A stretch of 53,056 bases of DNA from Candidatus Mcinerneyibacteriota bacterium (GTDB lineage: Bacteria; Macinerneyibacteriota; Macinerneyibacteria; Macinerneyibacteriales; DSCS01), in the NCBI GenBank assembly GCA_016937175.1, contig JAFGWL010000005.1, positions 1 through 53,056 of the forward strand. The letters run 5' to 3'. Positions 25,327 to 34,150 of this stretch are shown in pieces. Below the pieces are notes generated by a model, which was given only the letters and a program-made list of their open reading frames with translations, had not been told where the DNA came from and searched no databases. How positions within the stretch are numbered: position 1 is the stretch's first letter; each line of letters begins with the position of its first letter. A program made the position numbers and the translations under genes.

Positions 25327-25773
25327 TTATTCCAATTTTCTGTTTAAGCTGTTTTTCATGAAAAAGACCTTTTTCTCCCCGAAATCGTCGGCGATTACCC
25401 ACTTCTCGATTTGATAGATCCGGATCTCTTTATCTTTGGATATCTCTTTTTCCGTAATGAACCATCTGGGAATAGGAATAGAGGAAATTCTCTTCATTTG
25501 AATCTGAAAGGCGTTACGTGTCATTATTTTTAACTCGACGCCTTCTTCGAGTGGATTCTCCTTATAATGATAGACTCCGATCATCTCTTGAGTCCTTGTG
25601 CTGTGGATCTCCTTGATATGTTCAGCTTCGTCCGGCAGAAAAGCCGGTTTCCATGAGATGTTCGCCCTATCCTTTTCCCATTCATCTGCTCTTCTGTAGG
25701 CGTTCTCCACCCGGTCAGAATGTCCGCAGGCGATAAAGATGAGTAAAAATATTGCTGTCAGAAGTTTCTTCAT
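25327..25773 (-). CDS. Putative lipoprotein of unknown function
   Basis: 148 aa. The N-terminus is a basic-hydrophobic signal ending in IFIAC-G, a lipobox-like cleavage site with Cys16 as lipid anchor. The mature part is charged with no recognised domain. AAGGAGG precedes the ATG, and a TATAAT (25800-25805) lies upstream. It stands alone between the PhzF promoter and NUDIX gene. I cannot assign a family. Confidence 0.75.
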   Translation of the reverse strand: MKKLLTAIFLLIFIACGHSDRVENAYRRADEWEKDRANISWKPAFLPDEAEHIKEIHSTRTQEMIGVYHYKENPLEEGVELKIMTRNAFQIQMKRISSIPIPRWFITEKEISKDKEIRIYQIEKWVIADDFGEKKVFFMKNSLNRKLE

Positions 25774-25866
25774 TCAGGCCTCCTTTCTTTCTTACTCTCA
25801 TTATATCATCATCTTGCATAATTTAAAAGGCTGCTCCGGATTTTCAACTTTAACTTTCCGGCAGTA

Positions 25867-26316
25867 CTAAACAGAAATATCAGTTTTTTTTCCACGGCTT
25901 TTTTGACAGATCTGATAGAGGTCAGGCTGAACAGCAGGATAGGTTAGCTGCTCAGGCAGGCCTTCTCTTAAGGAGATCTCCTGGATCTCAAAAAGTCCCA
26001 GAGGGCCTAACTCTTTGACTTCAGCCCTGTACAATCGGCCGAATCTTGTCTCTTTTTTGATGGTCACACGATAAGTCCCAAGAAAGGTCAGGGAGAAAGA
26101 GCAGGCTCCGGTCTCCTCCTTCAACTCACGCACAGCAGCATCGAAGGAACTCTCGTGGCTTTCCCGATGGCCTCCGGGGAGCTCCCAGGTCTCCCGTTCT
26201 TTGTGCCTTACAAAAATTGATCTTCCTTTGTAAAAAGCGCCGATCACGACAAAAGTAATCAGCCGTTCGGGGATATGTTTACGCGGGAAAAAATCAAACT
26301 TCACATGCTCATTCAT
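25867..26316 (-). CDS. NUDIX hydrolase
   Basis: 149 aa from the ATG at 26316 (AAAGGA upstream). The Nudix box GGHRESHESSFDAAVRELKEETG fits G-x5-E-x7-R-E-x2-E-E-x-G, preceded by WELP. Such enzymes hydrolyse nucleoside diphosphate-linked compounds; the substrate is unknown. A GTG at 26406 in the same frame could extend the protein by 30 residues through a perfect 28-bp palindrome; the ATG is preferred because the conserved fold starts soon after it. Confidence 0.88.
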   Translation of the reverse strand: MNEHVKFDFFPRKHIPERLITFVVIGAFYKGRSIFVRHKERETWELPGGHRESHESSFDAAVRELKEETGACSFSLTFLGTYRVTIKKETRFGRLYRAEVKELGPLGLFEIQEISLREGLPEQLTYPAVQPDLYQICQKSRGKKTDISV

Positions 26317-26333
26317 GAAGAATCCTTTCTTTT

Positions 26334-26361
26334 CTCCCTTCTCTCTGCAGAGAGAAGGGAG
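26334..26361. repeat. Perfect 28-bp palindrome in the NUDIX leader
   Basis: Positions 26334-26347 are the exact reverse complement of 26348-26361, with TGCA at the centre. In the NUDIX transcript this would fold into a strong purine/pyrimidine hairpin ending about 17 nt before the ATG. There is no T-run, so it is not a terminator. Confidence 0.8.
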
Positions 26362-26422
26362 TATCTTTCGGTTGTCCTCTTCTTTGAGCCGCAGCCTTCC
26401 CAACACCCTTATGACAATTTCT

Positions 26423-26438
26423 GAAACATAATTGTTTC
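26423..26438. promoter_or_regulatory. Inverted repeat between divergent NUDIX and acetyltransferase genes
   Basis: GAAACA-TAAT-TGTTTC has perfect 6-bp arms. It sits in the short divergent gap, where a regulator could control both genes. Confidence 0.45.
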
Positions 26439-26476
26439 TTACAGTGTATAAGTGCTAAAAGAGAAAGGGGAAATAA

Positions 26477-26965
26477 ATGAAAAAAGCGAAGGAATCAGAT
26501 ATCAGGTTTGCTGAGATCTCTCGAAGGAATGTCTACGATATTATGCGGCTTTCCAGGTCACTTCCTCCCGAGCAACAGAATCTTGTGGCCCCCAATGCCG
26601 TTTCTATTGTAGAAGGCATCTATACACCCAACTCCTGGTTTCGGGGGATCTATGAGAGAGATATCCCGGCAGGTTTTATTATGCTCTCCTTCGGCAGTGA
26701 ACTCGACAGCGGGATACCTAATAAAAATGATGTCTTCTTATGGCGTTATATGATCGCCGCTTCCCATCAGGGACGAAACATCGGTCTTCTGGCTCTGAAA
26801 AAAGTGATCCGACAGCTTAAAGAGAGCGGATACCTCCATTTTTACACCAGCTGCTCCATGGACGAGGGAAGCCCTTATCCCTTTTATCTCAAATGCGGAT
26901 TTATAGATACAGGGAAAACATTAGAGGATGAGCAGCTCCTGAAACTCGACCTGTGTCATTTATAA
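26477..26965 (+). CDS. GNAT family N-acetyltransferase, spermidine-acetyltransferase-like
   Basis: 162 aa. AAGGGGA precedes the ATG. The core strand FLWRYMIAASHQGRNIGLLAL carries the acetyl-CoA pyrophosphate loop (Q-G-R-N-I-G), and PYPFYLKCGF is the usual motif B ending. The layout V-F-L-W-R-x-M-I resembles BltD/PaiA-type polyamine acetyltransferases, but the substrate is not certain. Its stop overlaps the convergent histidine kinase by 10 nt. Confidence 0.85.
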   Translation: MKKAKESDIRFAEISRRNVYDIMRLSRSLPPEQQNLVAPNAVSIVEGIYTPNSWFRGIYERDIPAGFIMLSFGSELDSGIPNKNDVFLWRYMIAASHQGRNIGLLALKKVIRQLKESGYLHFYTSCSMDEGSPYPFYLKCGFIDTGKTLEDEQLLKLDLCHL

Positions 26966-29430
26966 ACTTGATCCAGAACTTTCCTGACAATACTCAGTAA
27001 TTCATTTCTCGTAAAGGGCTTGTGGATCACATCAGTAATATGGGGATCGTTTTTGGCCTGCTCAAGAATTTCTCCTCCGTGGCCTGTGATGATCAGGAGA
27101 GGAACCATTATTCCGCATCTGCCCAGCTCCTTGGCCAAGGCTGTTCCGCTTATTTTCGGCATCGTCAGGTTTGATATCACCATATCGATGGACTCCCTGT
27201 TGACTTGCAGATAATCCAGAGCTTCCAGCCCGTCTCTCATGGCCGTTACATAATAGCCGGCTTCTTCCAGGTTATGTTTGACCAATTCGATGATCGCTTC
27301 ATTATCCTCCACAAGAAGGATTGCTTCCCTCCCCCTGAACATCTCCCCTTCCTCAGTTCCTTCATCTGCACCCCGGGTTTCGTAAAGGGGGAAATAGACA
27401 CTGAATTCTGTCCCCTCTGCAGTTCTGCTCCGGGCCTCGATCCCTCCCTGAAGCTTCTTTACGATGCTCTGAACCACGGAAAGCCCCATTCCCGTACCTT
27501 TCCCGGGAGCTTTAGTCGTGAAAAAAGGGTCGAAGATCTTTTCAATATTCTCAGGAGGGATCCCTGTTCCTGTATCAGACACCTTCAAATGGATATAGGG
27601 GCCTGGACTCAATGTCTCGTTAAGGGAGAGAGACTTCTCTTCTTCAAAAAGTACATCTTCAAGAAGAACGGCAACCCTCCCTTTTTCTCCTGTGAGGGCC
27701 TGGACTCCGTTCAAACAAAGATTCATAATGATCTGGTGTATCTGTGTCGGCTCTGCCAGGACAAAAGCAGAGCTTTTCATCTCTGCCCGGATGACGACAC
27801 TGCGCGGCAGAGAGGCTTTCAGAAGCTTTAACGCCTCCTGCACAACCTTTTTGACCTGGACAGGCTGGACTTCCCCCCGGGTCTCCCGGCTGAAGGTAAG
27901 AATCTGTTTAACCAGGTTTCTGGCGTGCATCCCCGCTTTATAGACCTCCTCGAGTTTGTCGTAGATGATCGGATTTGCCCTGGTCTTTTCCATGACAACT
28001 TCTGTGTATCCGATGATAGCCGTGAGAATATTATTGAAATCATGGGCAATACCTCCGGCCAGGACCCCCAAAGCTTCCATTTTCTGTGTCCGTATAAGCT
28101 GTTCTTCCAGGACTTTTCTGTCTGAGATATCATTCACCATGGCGCGCACTTCATATAAAGAACCGTCTTCATCGTAAATGCCGGCCACCGAAAGGATTAC
28201 CCAGATGTTTTCTCCGTCAGAACGTGACATCTTCACTTCGCCGCTGACGACTTTTCTCTCTCTGGTGAAACGGTCAAAAAGGAGCCGGGCTGCCTTGGCG
28301 CCATGAGCCTCATCGGGAAAAAGAGAGTTAAAGCTTTTCTCTCTGAGCTCCTCTTCTGAGTATCCCAGAAGCTCTCTGGCAGCCAGATTCACTTTTCGGA
28401 TCAGGCCTTTACCCGGCATGATGATAAAATAAGCCAGGGGAGAATTTTCAAAAAGTTCACGGAACCGATGTTCACTTTCACGCCGTATGGCGATCTCCTT
28501 TTTAAGCGACTCGTTTATCTTCAGAATATGGCGCGTACGTCTTTTCACCTGCAGGCGCAGGAAACTTACCATGACGATCATAAGAAGGGCTCCTGCTGAA
28601 AGGATCAGAAGCACAGGAAGCATCCAGGAGGGAGCTCGGGACAGTTTCTCCTCGCCAAACCACTTTCCAAGACTCTGGTAATAGGCTGAAGAATGATCTG
28701 TGGTCATGCGCCGGAGAGAGTCATCGACAGCCTCCAGGATCCCTTCTTCCAGGGAAGGCGAGGCGGCAAAGTGCAGGCGTGTGGGATGAAAAATGATTCC
28801 GGTCTCATCGATATCATATCGGGCAAGATAACGGACTCCGTAATAGCGGTTGACGATCACTGCGTCCACGTTCCCTTTCTGAAGCATCTGTAAAGACTCA
28901 GGGTACGATTCAAAGGGGATGATATCACATGAGAAGCCGAAGTCTCTCATATATTTTGAAAATGTATCTTGCTGCACAGAGCCTGACAGGACGGCGATTC
29001 TCTTCTCCTCAAGGTCGGCCACTGATTTTATATCCGCATCTTTTCGGACATAGACCTGAAACCAGTCCGATAGGACAGGGACTTCATGGTACTGCCATCT
29101 TCGGGCTCTCTCGACAGAATAGGCCACATCTGTCATCAGGTCGATCTCTCCTCTGGTCAGGCGGTCAAGCCCTTCAGACCAGGTCCCCGGGACAAACTCC
29201 AGATCCCATCCGTGCTCCCGGGCGATCTCATTGATGAGGTCAACAAAAAAGCCCTCCGGGTCTCCCTTTTCGTTGATAAAGACTTTCGGCGGATTCTGAT
29301 AGACTCCTATTCTTAATCTGAAAGATTCTGCCTTAAGAAGAAAAAAAGGAGAGATGATAAAGACTATTTGAAGAAGCATGAATAATCTTCGAAGAAGTTT
29401 TACTCTCTCTCTTTTTTGTATAGTCTCCAT
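26956..29430 (-). CDS. Hybrid sensor histidine kinase with solute-binding sensor and degenerate receiver
   Basis: 824 aa from the ATG at 29430. An N-terminal signal/anchor helix is followed by a periplasmic SBP_bac_3-type sensor (about 35-262), a membrane helix (about 272-293), a PAS domain (about 320-440), HisKA with phospho-His463 in GGIAHDFNN, HATPase with [22 protein letters not shown] and G-x-G-M-G-L, and a C-terminal receiver. In the receiver the acidic pair (VEDN), Thr and Lys (HKPF) are kept, but the phospho-acceptor position is Asn754 (VISNLTMP). The ligand is unknown. No response regulator gene is adjacent. A leaderless start is predicted. Confidence 0.92.
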   Translation of the reverse strand: METIQKRERVKLLRRLFMLLQIVFIISPFFLLKAESFRLRIGVYQNPPKVFINEKGDPEGFFVDLINEIAREHGWDLEFVPGTWSEGLDRLTRGEIDLMTDVAYSVERARRWQYHEVPVLSDWFQVYVRKDADIKSVADLEEKRIAVLSGSVQQDTFSKYMRDFGFSCDIIPFESYPESLQMLQKGNVDAVIVNRYYGVRYLARYDIDETGIIFHPTRLHFAASPSLEEGILEAVDDSLRRMTTDHSSAYYQSLGKWFGEEKLSRAPSWMLPVLLILSAGALLMIVMVSFLRLQVKRRTRHILKINESLKKEIAIRRESEHRFRELFENSPLAYFIIMPGKGLIRKVNLAARELLGYSEEELREKSFNSLFPDEAHGAKAARLLFDRFTRERKVVSGEVKMSRSDGENIWVILSVAGIYDEDGSLYEVRAMVNDISDRKVLEEQLIRTQKMEALGVLAGGIAHDFNNILTAIIGYTEVVMEKTRANPIIYDKLEEVYKAGMHARNLVKQILTFSRETRGEVQPVQVKKVVQEALKLLKASLPRSVVIRAEMKSSAFVLAEPTQIHQIIMNLCLNGVQALTGEKGRVAVLLEDVLFEEEKSLSLNETLSPGPYIHLKVSDTGTGIPPENIEKIFDPFFTTKAPGKGTGMGLSVVQSIVKKLQGGIEARSRTAEGTEFSVYFPLYETRGADEGTEEGEMFRGREAILLVEDNEAIIELVKHNLEEAGYYVTAMRDGLEALDYLQVNRESIDMVISNLTMPKISGTALAKELGRCGIMVPLLIITGHGGEILEQAKNDPHITDVIHKPFTRNELLSIVRKVLDQVYK

Positions 29431-29436
29431 AATCCA

Positions 29437-29464
29437 AGTATACACCCACTTGAGAAAGTGTCAA
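29437..29464 (-). promoter_or_regulatory. Promoter of the hybrid kinase gene, predicted leaderless
   Basis: Minus-strand TTGACA (29459-29464), 16-nt spacer, TATACT (29437-29442), then exactly 6 nt to the ATG at 29430; no Shine-Dalgarno. Confidence 0.75.
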
Positions 29465-29502
29465 TAATCCGGAAAACTTCTTTTCCCGGCGGGAAGAAGG
29501 GA

Positions 29503-30183
29503 TCAGATTTTAATTTTTTTCGTTCTGAAAGGCGAAAGAGAAAGGAGAAGCCTGACACTCCGGTTAAACCGCATCCACAAAAGTGTCATGAGAGCGATGA
29601 ATAAGAGTCCTCCAAGGATATTGAAAAGGGCGATGACATTGAACAGGGCATGAGCTGCCATGGCCATGAGGAGAAAAGCCCAGTGAAGAAGCCGCCGCCC
29701 CCTTCCCTTACGGAACTTGTATCCAGCCAGTCCGTAGGCCCAGATCGTCGAAAAGAGGAAATGACCGGGAACGCTGAGAAGAGCCCTCAGCAAAGCCACC
29801 TGGGCCAGTTTTCCTGCCAATAGGGCATTAAAGAGATAGCCGCAGTTTTCCAGTGTGGCAAAACCCAGGGCTACGGCAGCCCCATAGACAAGAAGATCCA
29901 CAGGCTCATCGATTTCGCGTTTTTTCAGAAAAAAGAAAAAGACCACGGAAAACTTGACAGCTTCTTCCACTACCGGAGCAACGATGACCATGGAAAAAAG
30001 CGGATGCACCTGAAACAGGACCTCAAGGATGATGGCGGGAATGGTAGCAAGGACACCGTAGAAGAAAGCCCGGATAACCAGGGAGGCCGGCTCTGGTTCA
30101 AAACGGTCGCGTCTGTAGACAAACCACATCCAGAATAATCCGGGGGCTGTTCCGGCTGCCAGGATAATCAGGAGAGTCATCAT
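29503..30183 (-). CDS. PrsW-family intramembrane metalloprotease-like protein
   Basis: 226 aa with about six to seven membrane helices. The family's conserved sites are present: E-E in VAPVVEEAVKF, A-L-G-F-A-T-L-E-N, and H in AHALFN, which form the proposed metal site. PrsW cleaves an anti-sigma factor in Bacillus subtilis; the target here is unknown. Two ATGs are adjacent at the start, preceded by AAAGAG. It is 21 nt downstream of the DUF2259 gene and may be co-transcribed. Confidence 0.85.
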   Translation of the reverse strand: MMTLLIILAAGTAPGLFWMWFVYRRDRFEPEPASLVIRAFFYGVLATIPAIILEVLFQVHPLFSMVIVAPVVEEAVKFSVVFFFFLKKREIDEPVDLLVYGAAVALGFATLENCGYLFNALLAGKLAQVALLRALLSVPGHFLFSTIWAYGLAGYKFRKGRGRRLLHWAFLLMAMAAHALFNVIALFNILGGLLFIALMTLLWMRFNRSVRLLLSLSPFRTKKIKI

Positions 30184-30204
30184 CGCTTTTCTCTTTTCTC
30201 CACT

Positions 30205-30918
30205 CTATTCCATGACCTCTTCTCCCGACAGAGAGATGGGAAATAGATCCCCCAGGATGACGGGAACCGTGTCGGGCCCTTCGAATCCGGGGATCTGATG
30301 GGTAAAGAGAAGAAGTAGTGTCTTATCGAAAGCTATGACTTTCTGAAGCTCATAATTAAACTTAAAATCACCGACCTCCTCAGCAGGGGTATGGGCATAG
30401 ACAAGCCTCTCTTTTCCGTTGAAGGCGGTATAGAGCCTGAAGCCGGAAGGGGTGAACATATCATAGAACGAGATCTCCCCGGGATACTCTTCAAAGCGCA
30501 GTGAGACCCTTTTCTCCCCGACCTTGAACTCAAGCCCAGTGACCGGGTAATCCTCTTCCTTTTTCTGATAAAGGAGTTTCCCTCTGTTCAGCCGGTAGAT
30601 ACTGTATTTCCGGAGTATTTCCTCTATCTCCTGAGAATAGAGGTCTCTCATATGAGAATAGGCCTCTTCTCCCGGGACCAGGTCTGTATTCTGATCCATT
30701 TTGAAATAGAGGGGCTCGGCAAAGACATTGTTCTGGCAGTCAAAGACCATGAGGGCGATATAGGGAAAACCGGAGCCGTCAGCGATCCCCCAATATTCAA
30801 GAGCGGCATAGCGTCCGTCGGGGGAAAACCCTGTAAACTGGTATTGGGAAGCCATCCCGGCCCGCATGCCCTGGCTGAAAGCGGCCATCAGCAGAAAAAC
30901 AACAAAAAGACGTTTCAT
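30205..30918 (-). CDS. Secreted DUF2259-type protein
   Basis: 237 aa. An N-terminal signal peptide is followed by FSPDGRYAALEYWGIADGSG, matching DUF2259, a secreted family common in spirochaetes. The rest is beta-rich and has no catalytic motif. Two ATGs follow GGAGGA; the second (30918) has better spacing. A promoter (TTGTCG, 17 nt, TATAAT) lies directly upstream. Function is unknown. Confidence 0.75.
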   Translation of the reverse strand: MKRLFVVFLLMAAFSQGMRAGMASQYQFTGFSPDGRYAALEYWGIADGSGFPYIALMVFDCQNNVFAEPLYFKMDQNTDLVPGEEAYSHMRDLYSQEIEEILRKYSIYRLNRGKLLYQKKEEDYPVTGLEFKVGEKRVSLRFEEYPGEISFYDMFTPSGFRLYTAFNGKERLVYAHTPAEEVGDFKFNYELQKVIAFDKTLLLLFTHQIPGFEGPDTVPVILGDLFPISLSGEEVME

Positions 30919-31033
30919 CATTTCCTCCGTTTTCACCATTATAGCGTGGAAAGAATAAAGCGACAAGCCGGGTTTGTGAAAGATTATTTCTTCTTGAGGA
31001 ATAAACCCGAACCCTGCGGAGCCTCTCTATATT

Positions 31034-31969
31034 TCAGAGACCTGACCGGTTTTTGATCCTTCGCATCCTCTCATCAGCCAGGATCCCTGAATAAGCCAGA
31101 AAAGTCTGTATCTTCAGAGGATCCATCCGGCAAGCTTTCTTCAGATAAAGCCGCGAGGCTCTTCTGTCATTCTGCCGAAGATATCGTTTGCACAGATCCA
31201 TAAAATGTTCATAGGAGACTCTTTTAGCCACTTGTCCTCCAACAAGGTAAAAATATTTTTTTTTGATCTGGAAAAGGGCCTTCTCTCCGCGGATCTTCTT
31301 GCGGCTTGTGGAGATCCGGCCTGAAGTGTGGTAGTGCATGTTGACCAGGGCCTCTTTGTTATACTCGGCCTGATAGCCCCTGCCCAAGATCCGCAGGATC
31401 AGCTCATACTCATGCCCCGTGAGCAAGTCGGCAAAACCACCCACCTCATCCAGAACCTGTTTGGGGATCATGAGTCCTGAAGTAGGAGCCAGGTTGCGGA
31501 TCATATGCTTTTTCATGGCGTCTTTGTTCCCGCGGGCATGCACGGGGGCTCTCATCTTGCGGAACTTACCTCGGCTGTCCATAAAATTGATCTGGCAGTA
31601 GACCAAGCCGAGATTTCCCATGTGACTATTCGTGAACCTGTCCACCTGTTTTTCCACCTTTTCAGGCAAATATTCATCATCATCGTCTAAAAAGGTGATA
31701 AAGACCCCTTCTGCCTCGATAATCCCCCTGTTCCGGGCCATAGCGCCGCCGCGGTTTTCATCCATCTGCACATATCTCAGGGGAAGAGAAGAGGGGTACT
31801 GCCGGATAAAGTCCTCCGTCTTTCTGCGGTATTCATCTCCGGGGCTGTTATCGTCTACGACAATAATCTCGATATTTCTGTAGGATTGGGCCTTGATACT
31901 GTCCAGTGCCCTTTCCAGCCTGTCGGGACGCCTGTATGTGGGAACGATGACACTTACGAGTCCGCCCAT
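31034..31969 (-). CDS. Glycosyltransferase family 2
   Basis: 311 aa. GT-A fold: VSVIVPTYRRPDRLERAL at the start, IIVVDDNS, ENRGGAMARNRGI, and the metal-binding DDDDEY (DxD). These enzymes transfer a sugar from a nucleotide donor to glycans. The C-terminal 90 residues are basic and helical (KKYFYLVGG, KRYLRQNDRRASRLYL). GAGGA precedes the ATG. No polysaccharide cluster surrounds it, so the product cannot be named. Confidence 0.93.
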   Translation of the reverse strand: MGGLVSVIVPTYRRPDRLERALDSIKAQSYRNIEIIVVDDNSPGDEYRRKTEDFIRQYPSSLPLRYVQMDENRGGAMARNRGIIEAEGVFITFLDDDDEYLPEKVEKQVDRFTNSHMGNLGLVYCQINFMDSRGKFRKMRAPVHARGNKDAMKKHMIRNLAPTSGLMIPKQVLDEVGGFADLLTGHEYELILRILGRGYQAEYNKEALVNMHYHTSGRISTSRKKIRGEKALFQIKKKYFYLVGGQVAKRVSYEHFMDLCKRYLRQNDRRASRLYLKKACRMDPLKIQTFLAYSGILADERMRRIKNRSGL

Positions 31970-32032
31970 TTAAACTCCTCTTCAGTTTTGTCTGAATATA
32001 CGAACCTTATAAGGAGAGATTACAGGATATTT

Positions 32033-32680
32033 TCAGGATGAGGAAGAAAAAAGGGACGCTTTGGCATAAACCGGGGCTCCGTCGGCCTCTTTATAGAGAA
32101 GAGGAAAGGCGCTGAAGGAGAAGTTTAGCCCTTTAACCCTCTCAAGCCCTGTGAGGTTTTCCACTAGAAGAAGCCCTTTTCCCAGCAGAATATGGTGAAT
32201 GCGCTGAGAACCCTCTACAGGGTCGAAGGAAGGGGCATCTATACCGATCCCCTTGAGGGGCAGAGAAACAAGCCACAGGGCCGTTTCCGGGGCTAATACG
32301 GGGTAATTTTCAAAGTAACCGGGCCTTCCCCACAATCTGTCCCATCCGGTATACAGGAGAAGATAAGCGCTTTTCCGGATATCTCCCTTGTTATGCCGAA
32401 AAATATCAAGGGGAATCTCTTCTCCTCCGAAGGCGGTGACATCGATGAGGGCCCCCGGCCCTGTAAAAGAGCCGGGGTCATATTGATCCAGTGTCTTTCC
32501 ACCTCTGATCATATGGGCCGGAGCGTCCATATGCGTCCCGGTGTGAGAAGAAAAGGAGAGCCGGGTCTCAGCAAAATGATCCTTTTCCACCGAGAAGATC
32601 CTCTCTACAGAGGGGGGCTCTGTCCCCGGGAAGAGGGGCATTCCCTCCCCTATGAGATGAGAGAGACAAAGGGTCTCCAC
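32033..32680 (-). CDS. Cyclase family protein (kynurenine-formamidase-like)
   Basis: 215 aa from a GTG start at 32680 with AAGGA 5 nt upstream. The metal motif SHTGTHMDAPAH (H-x-G-T-H-x-D-x-P-x-H) is complete and defines the Cyclase/KynB family of metal hydrolases acting on amides or esters. A late FDPVEGSQRIHH with a distal Glu (VENL) completes the site. It follows the outer membrane protein gene by 15 nt and is probably co-transcribed. Substrate is unknown. Confidence 0.85.
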   Translation of the reverse strand: METLCLSHLIGEGMPLFPGTEPPSVERIFSVEKDHFAETRLSFSSHTGTHMDAPAHMIRGGKTLDQYDPGSFTGPGALIDVTAFGGEEIPLDIFRHNKGDIRKSAYLLLYTGWDRLWGRPGYFENYPVLAPETALWLVSLPLKGIGIDAPSFDPVEGSQRIHHILLGKGLLLVENLTGLERVKGLNFSFSAFPLLYKEADGAPVYAKASLFSSSS

Positions 32681-32695
32681 GCGGTTCCTTCTCTC

Positions 32696-34006
32696 CTAAA
32701 AGACTTTATAGACCAGTTGAAGGCTCATCCATGTTCCCACAGAAGAGACATCCTCGCCGGTCATCTCGTCATGGGTCTTGAGATTTCTCAGCGAGGCCCC
32801 TCCGGTCAAACCCAGGTGCGGGGAAAAATAATAGTCGATGTTACATCCGAGATTCAAGACAAAGAGATGCACATCCAAGATCCTTGTTCCGTTTATATTC
32901 TCTCTTTCGGCCTGATAAGCAGCTTCTCCGCTGAATCTCACCCGGGTCCGTGTATCGGGAAACCATTGTAGATCAGAAGCCACCATCACGTTGCTCATCT
33001 TACGCTCCCTGTCTGGGTCACCGGTCCGCATGCGCTCGCTCTTATAGCCCTGCCATCCTGCAAAGGCGCTCCATTGCCAATAGCGGCTGAGTATCTTCTC
33101 GACTTCGGTTTTGGCCATATAGATCATGCCCGACTCTTCCGTGTTGGTTACTCCACTCAGATAGAGCCCGTCAACACGGTCAAACGATTTTGTGTCAACG
33201 GATCTAACGAGGAAATGGACCTCTGCTCCGCTGGAACGTGACCCGATAGAGGCATAAGTAAGCATATCATTGAGAATGGTAAAATAGGCCATATTCTCTT
33301 CTTTCAACAGCCCCTTCCCGTTCAGAAAGGCGTCGATCCTGTTATAGTCTTCGATACGTTTCAATCTGGAATCCAGGACACGTCCCATCTGGAGTTCATA
33401 CAGCAGGTCCCCGAAAGCGGCCAGGTCGGCCTGGTTGGGATACCGTGTGAGGAGTCCCGCTGAGTAGAGCTCATCAATGACGGACTGGGCCCGGCGCATG
33501 GTCGTCAGGTTATAAATACGTCCGTATCCCGCTCCGGCGCCTGCGCTGTAAAGTGCCCGATGACTTTTACGGATGCTATCATCAATATTTTCTTTTGAGT
33601 CTTCATATCGGAAACTTCCGCTTCCGGAGGCAAAAAGTAATCCGGCGATATAATAACGCCCGTCACAATTCAGCCCCCCTCCATAATCCTTATAATGATA
33701 GGAACCGTCTTCGCTCTTAGCGTAATCATAACCAAACCCTCCCATGATTTCATAATCGAACTCCCATTTCTGGCGGTAAACTTCACTGAAATAGGATCCA
33801 TCCAGAGACAATTCAAGAGTGGTCTCATAATCCTGAACAGGATTCCCGTCATAACTGGCAGCGCTGAAACCAAACCCCGGAAGCTGGAACTCCAGCCCCT
33901 TGACGCTGTAATCTGGAAGCGTGTAGGATGAATAGTCGAATTCCGGCAAAGCGCAAAGGCCGGAGGCTAACAGTGTCAAAACAACCACAACCAAAGTCTT
34001 TCGCAT
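32696..34006 (-). CDS. Putative outer membrane beta-barrel protein
   Basis: 436 aa. A signal peptide (to about A19) is followed by alternating amphipathic strands rich in Tyr, Gly and Asp (YSEVYRQKWEFDYEIMGGFGYDY type), a helical middle (about 165-245), and more strands ending VGTWMSLQLVYKVF, with a terminal Phe as in barrel proteins. AAGGAGG precedes the ATG. It is first in a unit with the cyclase gene. I do not recognise a named family. Confidence 0.65.
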   Translation of the reverse strand: MRKTLVVVVLTLLASGLCALPEFDYSSYTLPDYSVKGLEFQLPGFGFSAASYDGNPVQDYETTLELSLDGSYFSEVYRQKWEFDYEIMGGFGYDYAKSEDGSYHYKDYGGGLNCDGRYYIAGLLFASGSGSFRYEDSKENIDDSIRKSHRALYSAGAGAGYGRIYNLTTMRRAQSVIDELYSAGLLTRYPNQADLAAFGDLLYELQMGRVLDSRLKRIEDYNRIDAFLNGKGLLKEENMAYFTILNDMLTYASIGSRSSGAEVHFLVRSVDTKSFDRVDGLYLSGVTNTEESGMIYMAKTEVEKILSRYWQWSAFAGWQGYKSERMRTGDPDRERKMSNVMVASDLQWFPDTRTRVRFSGEAAYQAERENINGTRILDVHLFVLNLGCNIDYYFSPHLGLTGGASLRNLKTHDEMTGEDVSSVGTWMSLQLVYKVF

Positions 34007-34018
34007 AGTTCCTCCTTA

Positions 34019-34036
34019 ATACTGATGATTCAGTAT
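34019..34036. promoter_or_regulatory. Perfect inverted repeat over the outer membrane protein promoter
   Basis: ATACTGA-TGAT-TCAGTAT has perfect 7-bp arms and overlaps the -10 box at 34032-34037. A repressor-type operator is likely. Confidence 0.55.
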
Positions 34037-34059
34037 AACAACTACAAATCTTTGGTCAA
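34032..34059 (-). promoter_or_regulatory. Promoter of the outer membrane protein gene
   Basis: Minus-strand TTGACC (34054-34059), 16-nt spacer, TATACT (34032-34037). Confidence 0.75.
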
Positions 34060-34150
34060 CAATTTAACAAAATATCTCATGAAACATTCTCCAAAGCTCA
34101 GGTGTCAAAAGTGGAAACTCTGTTTATCAACCTTTTTAAGGAGGTTCCGC

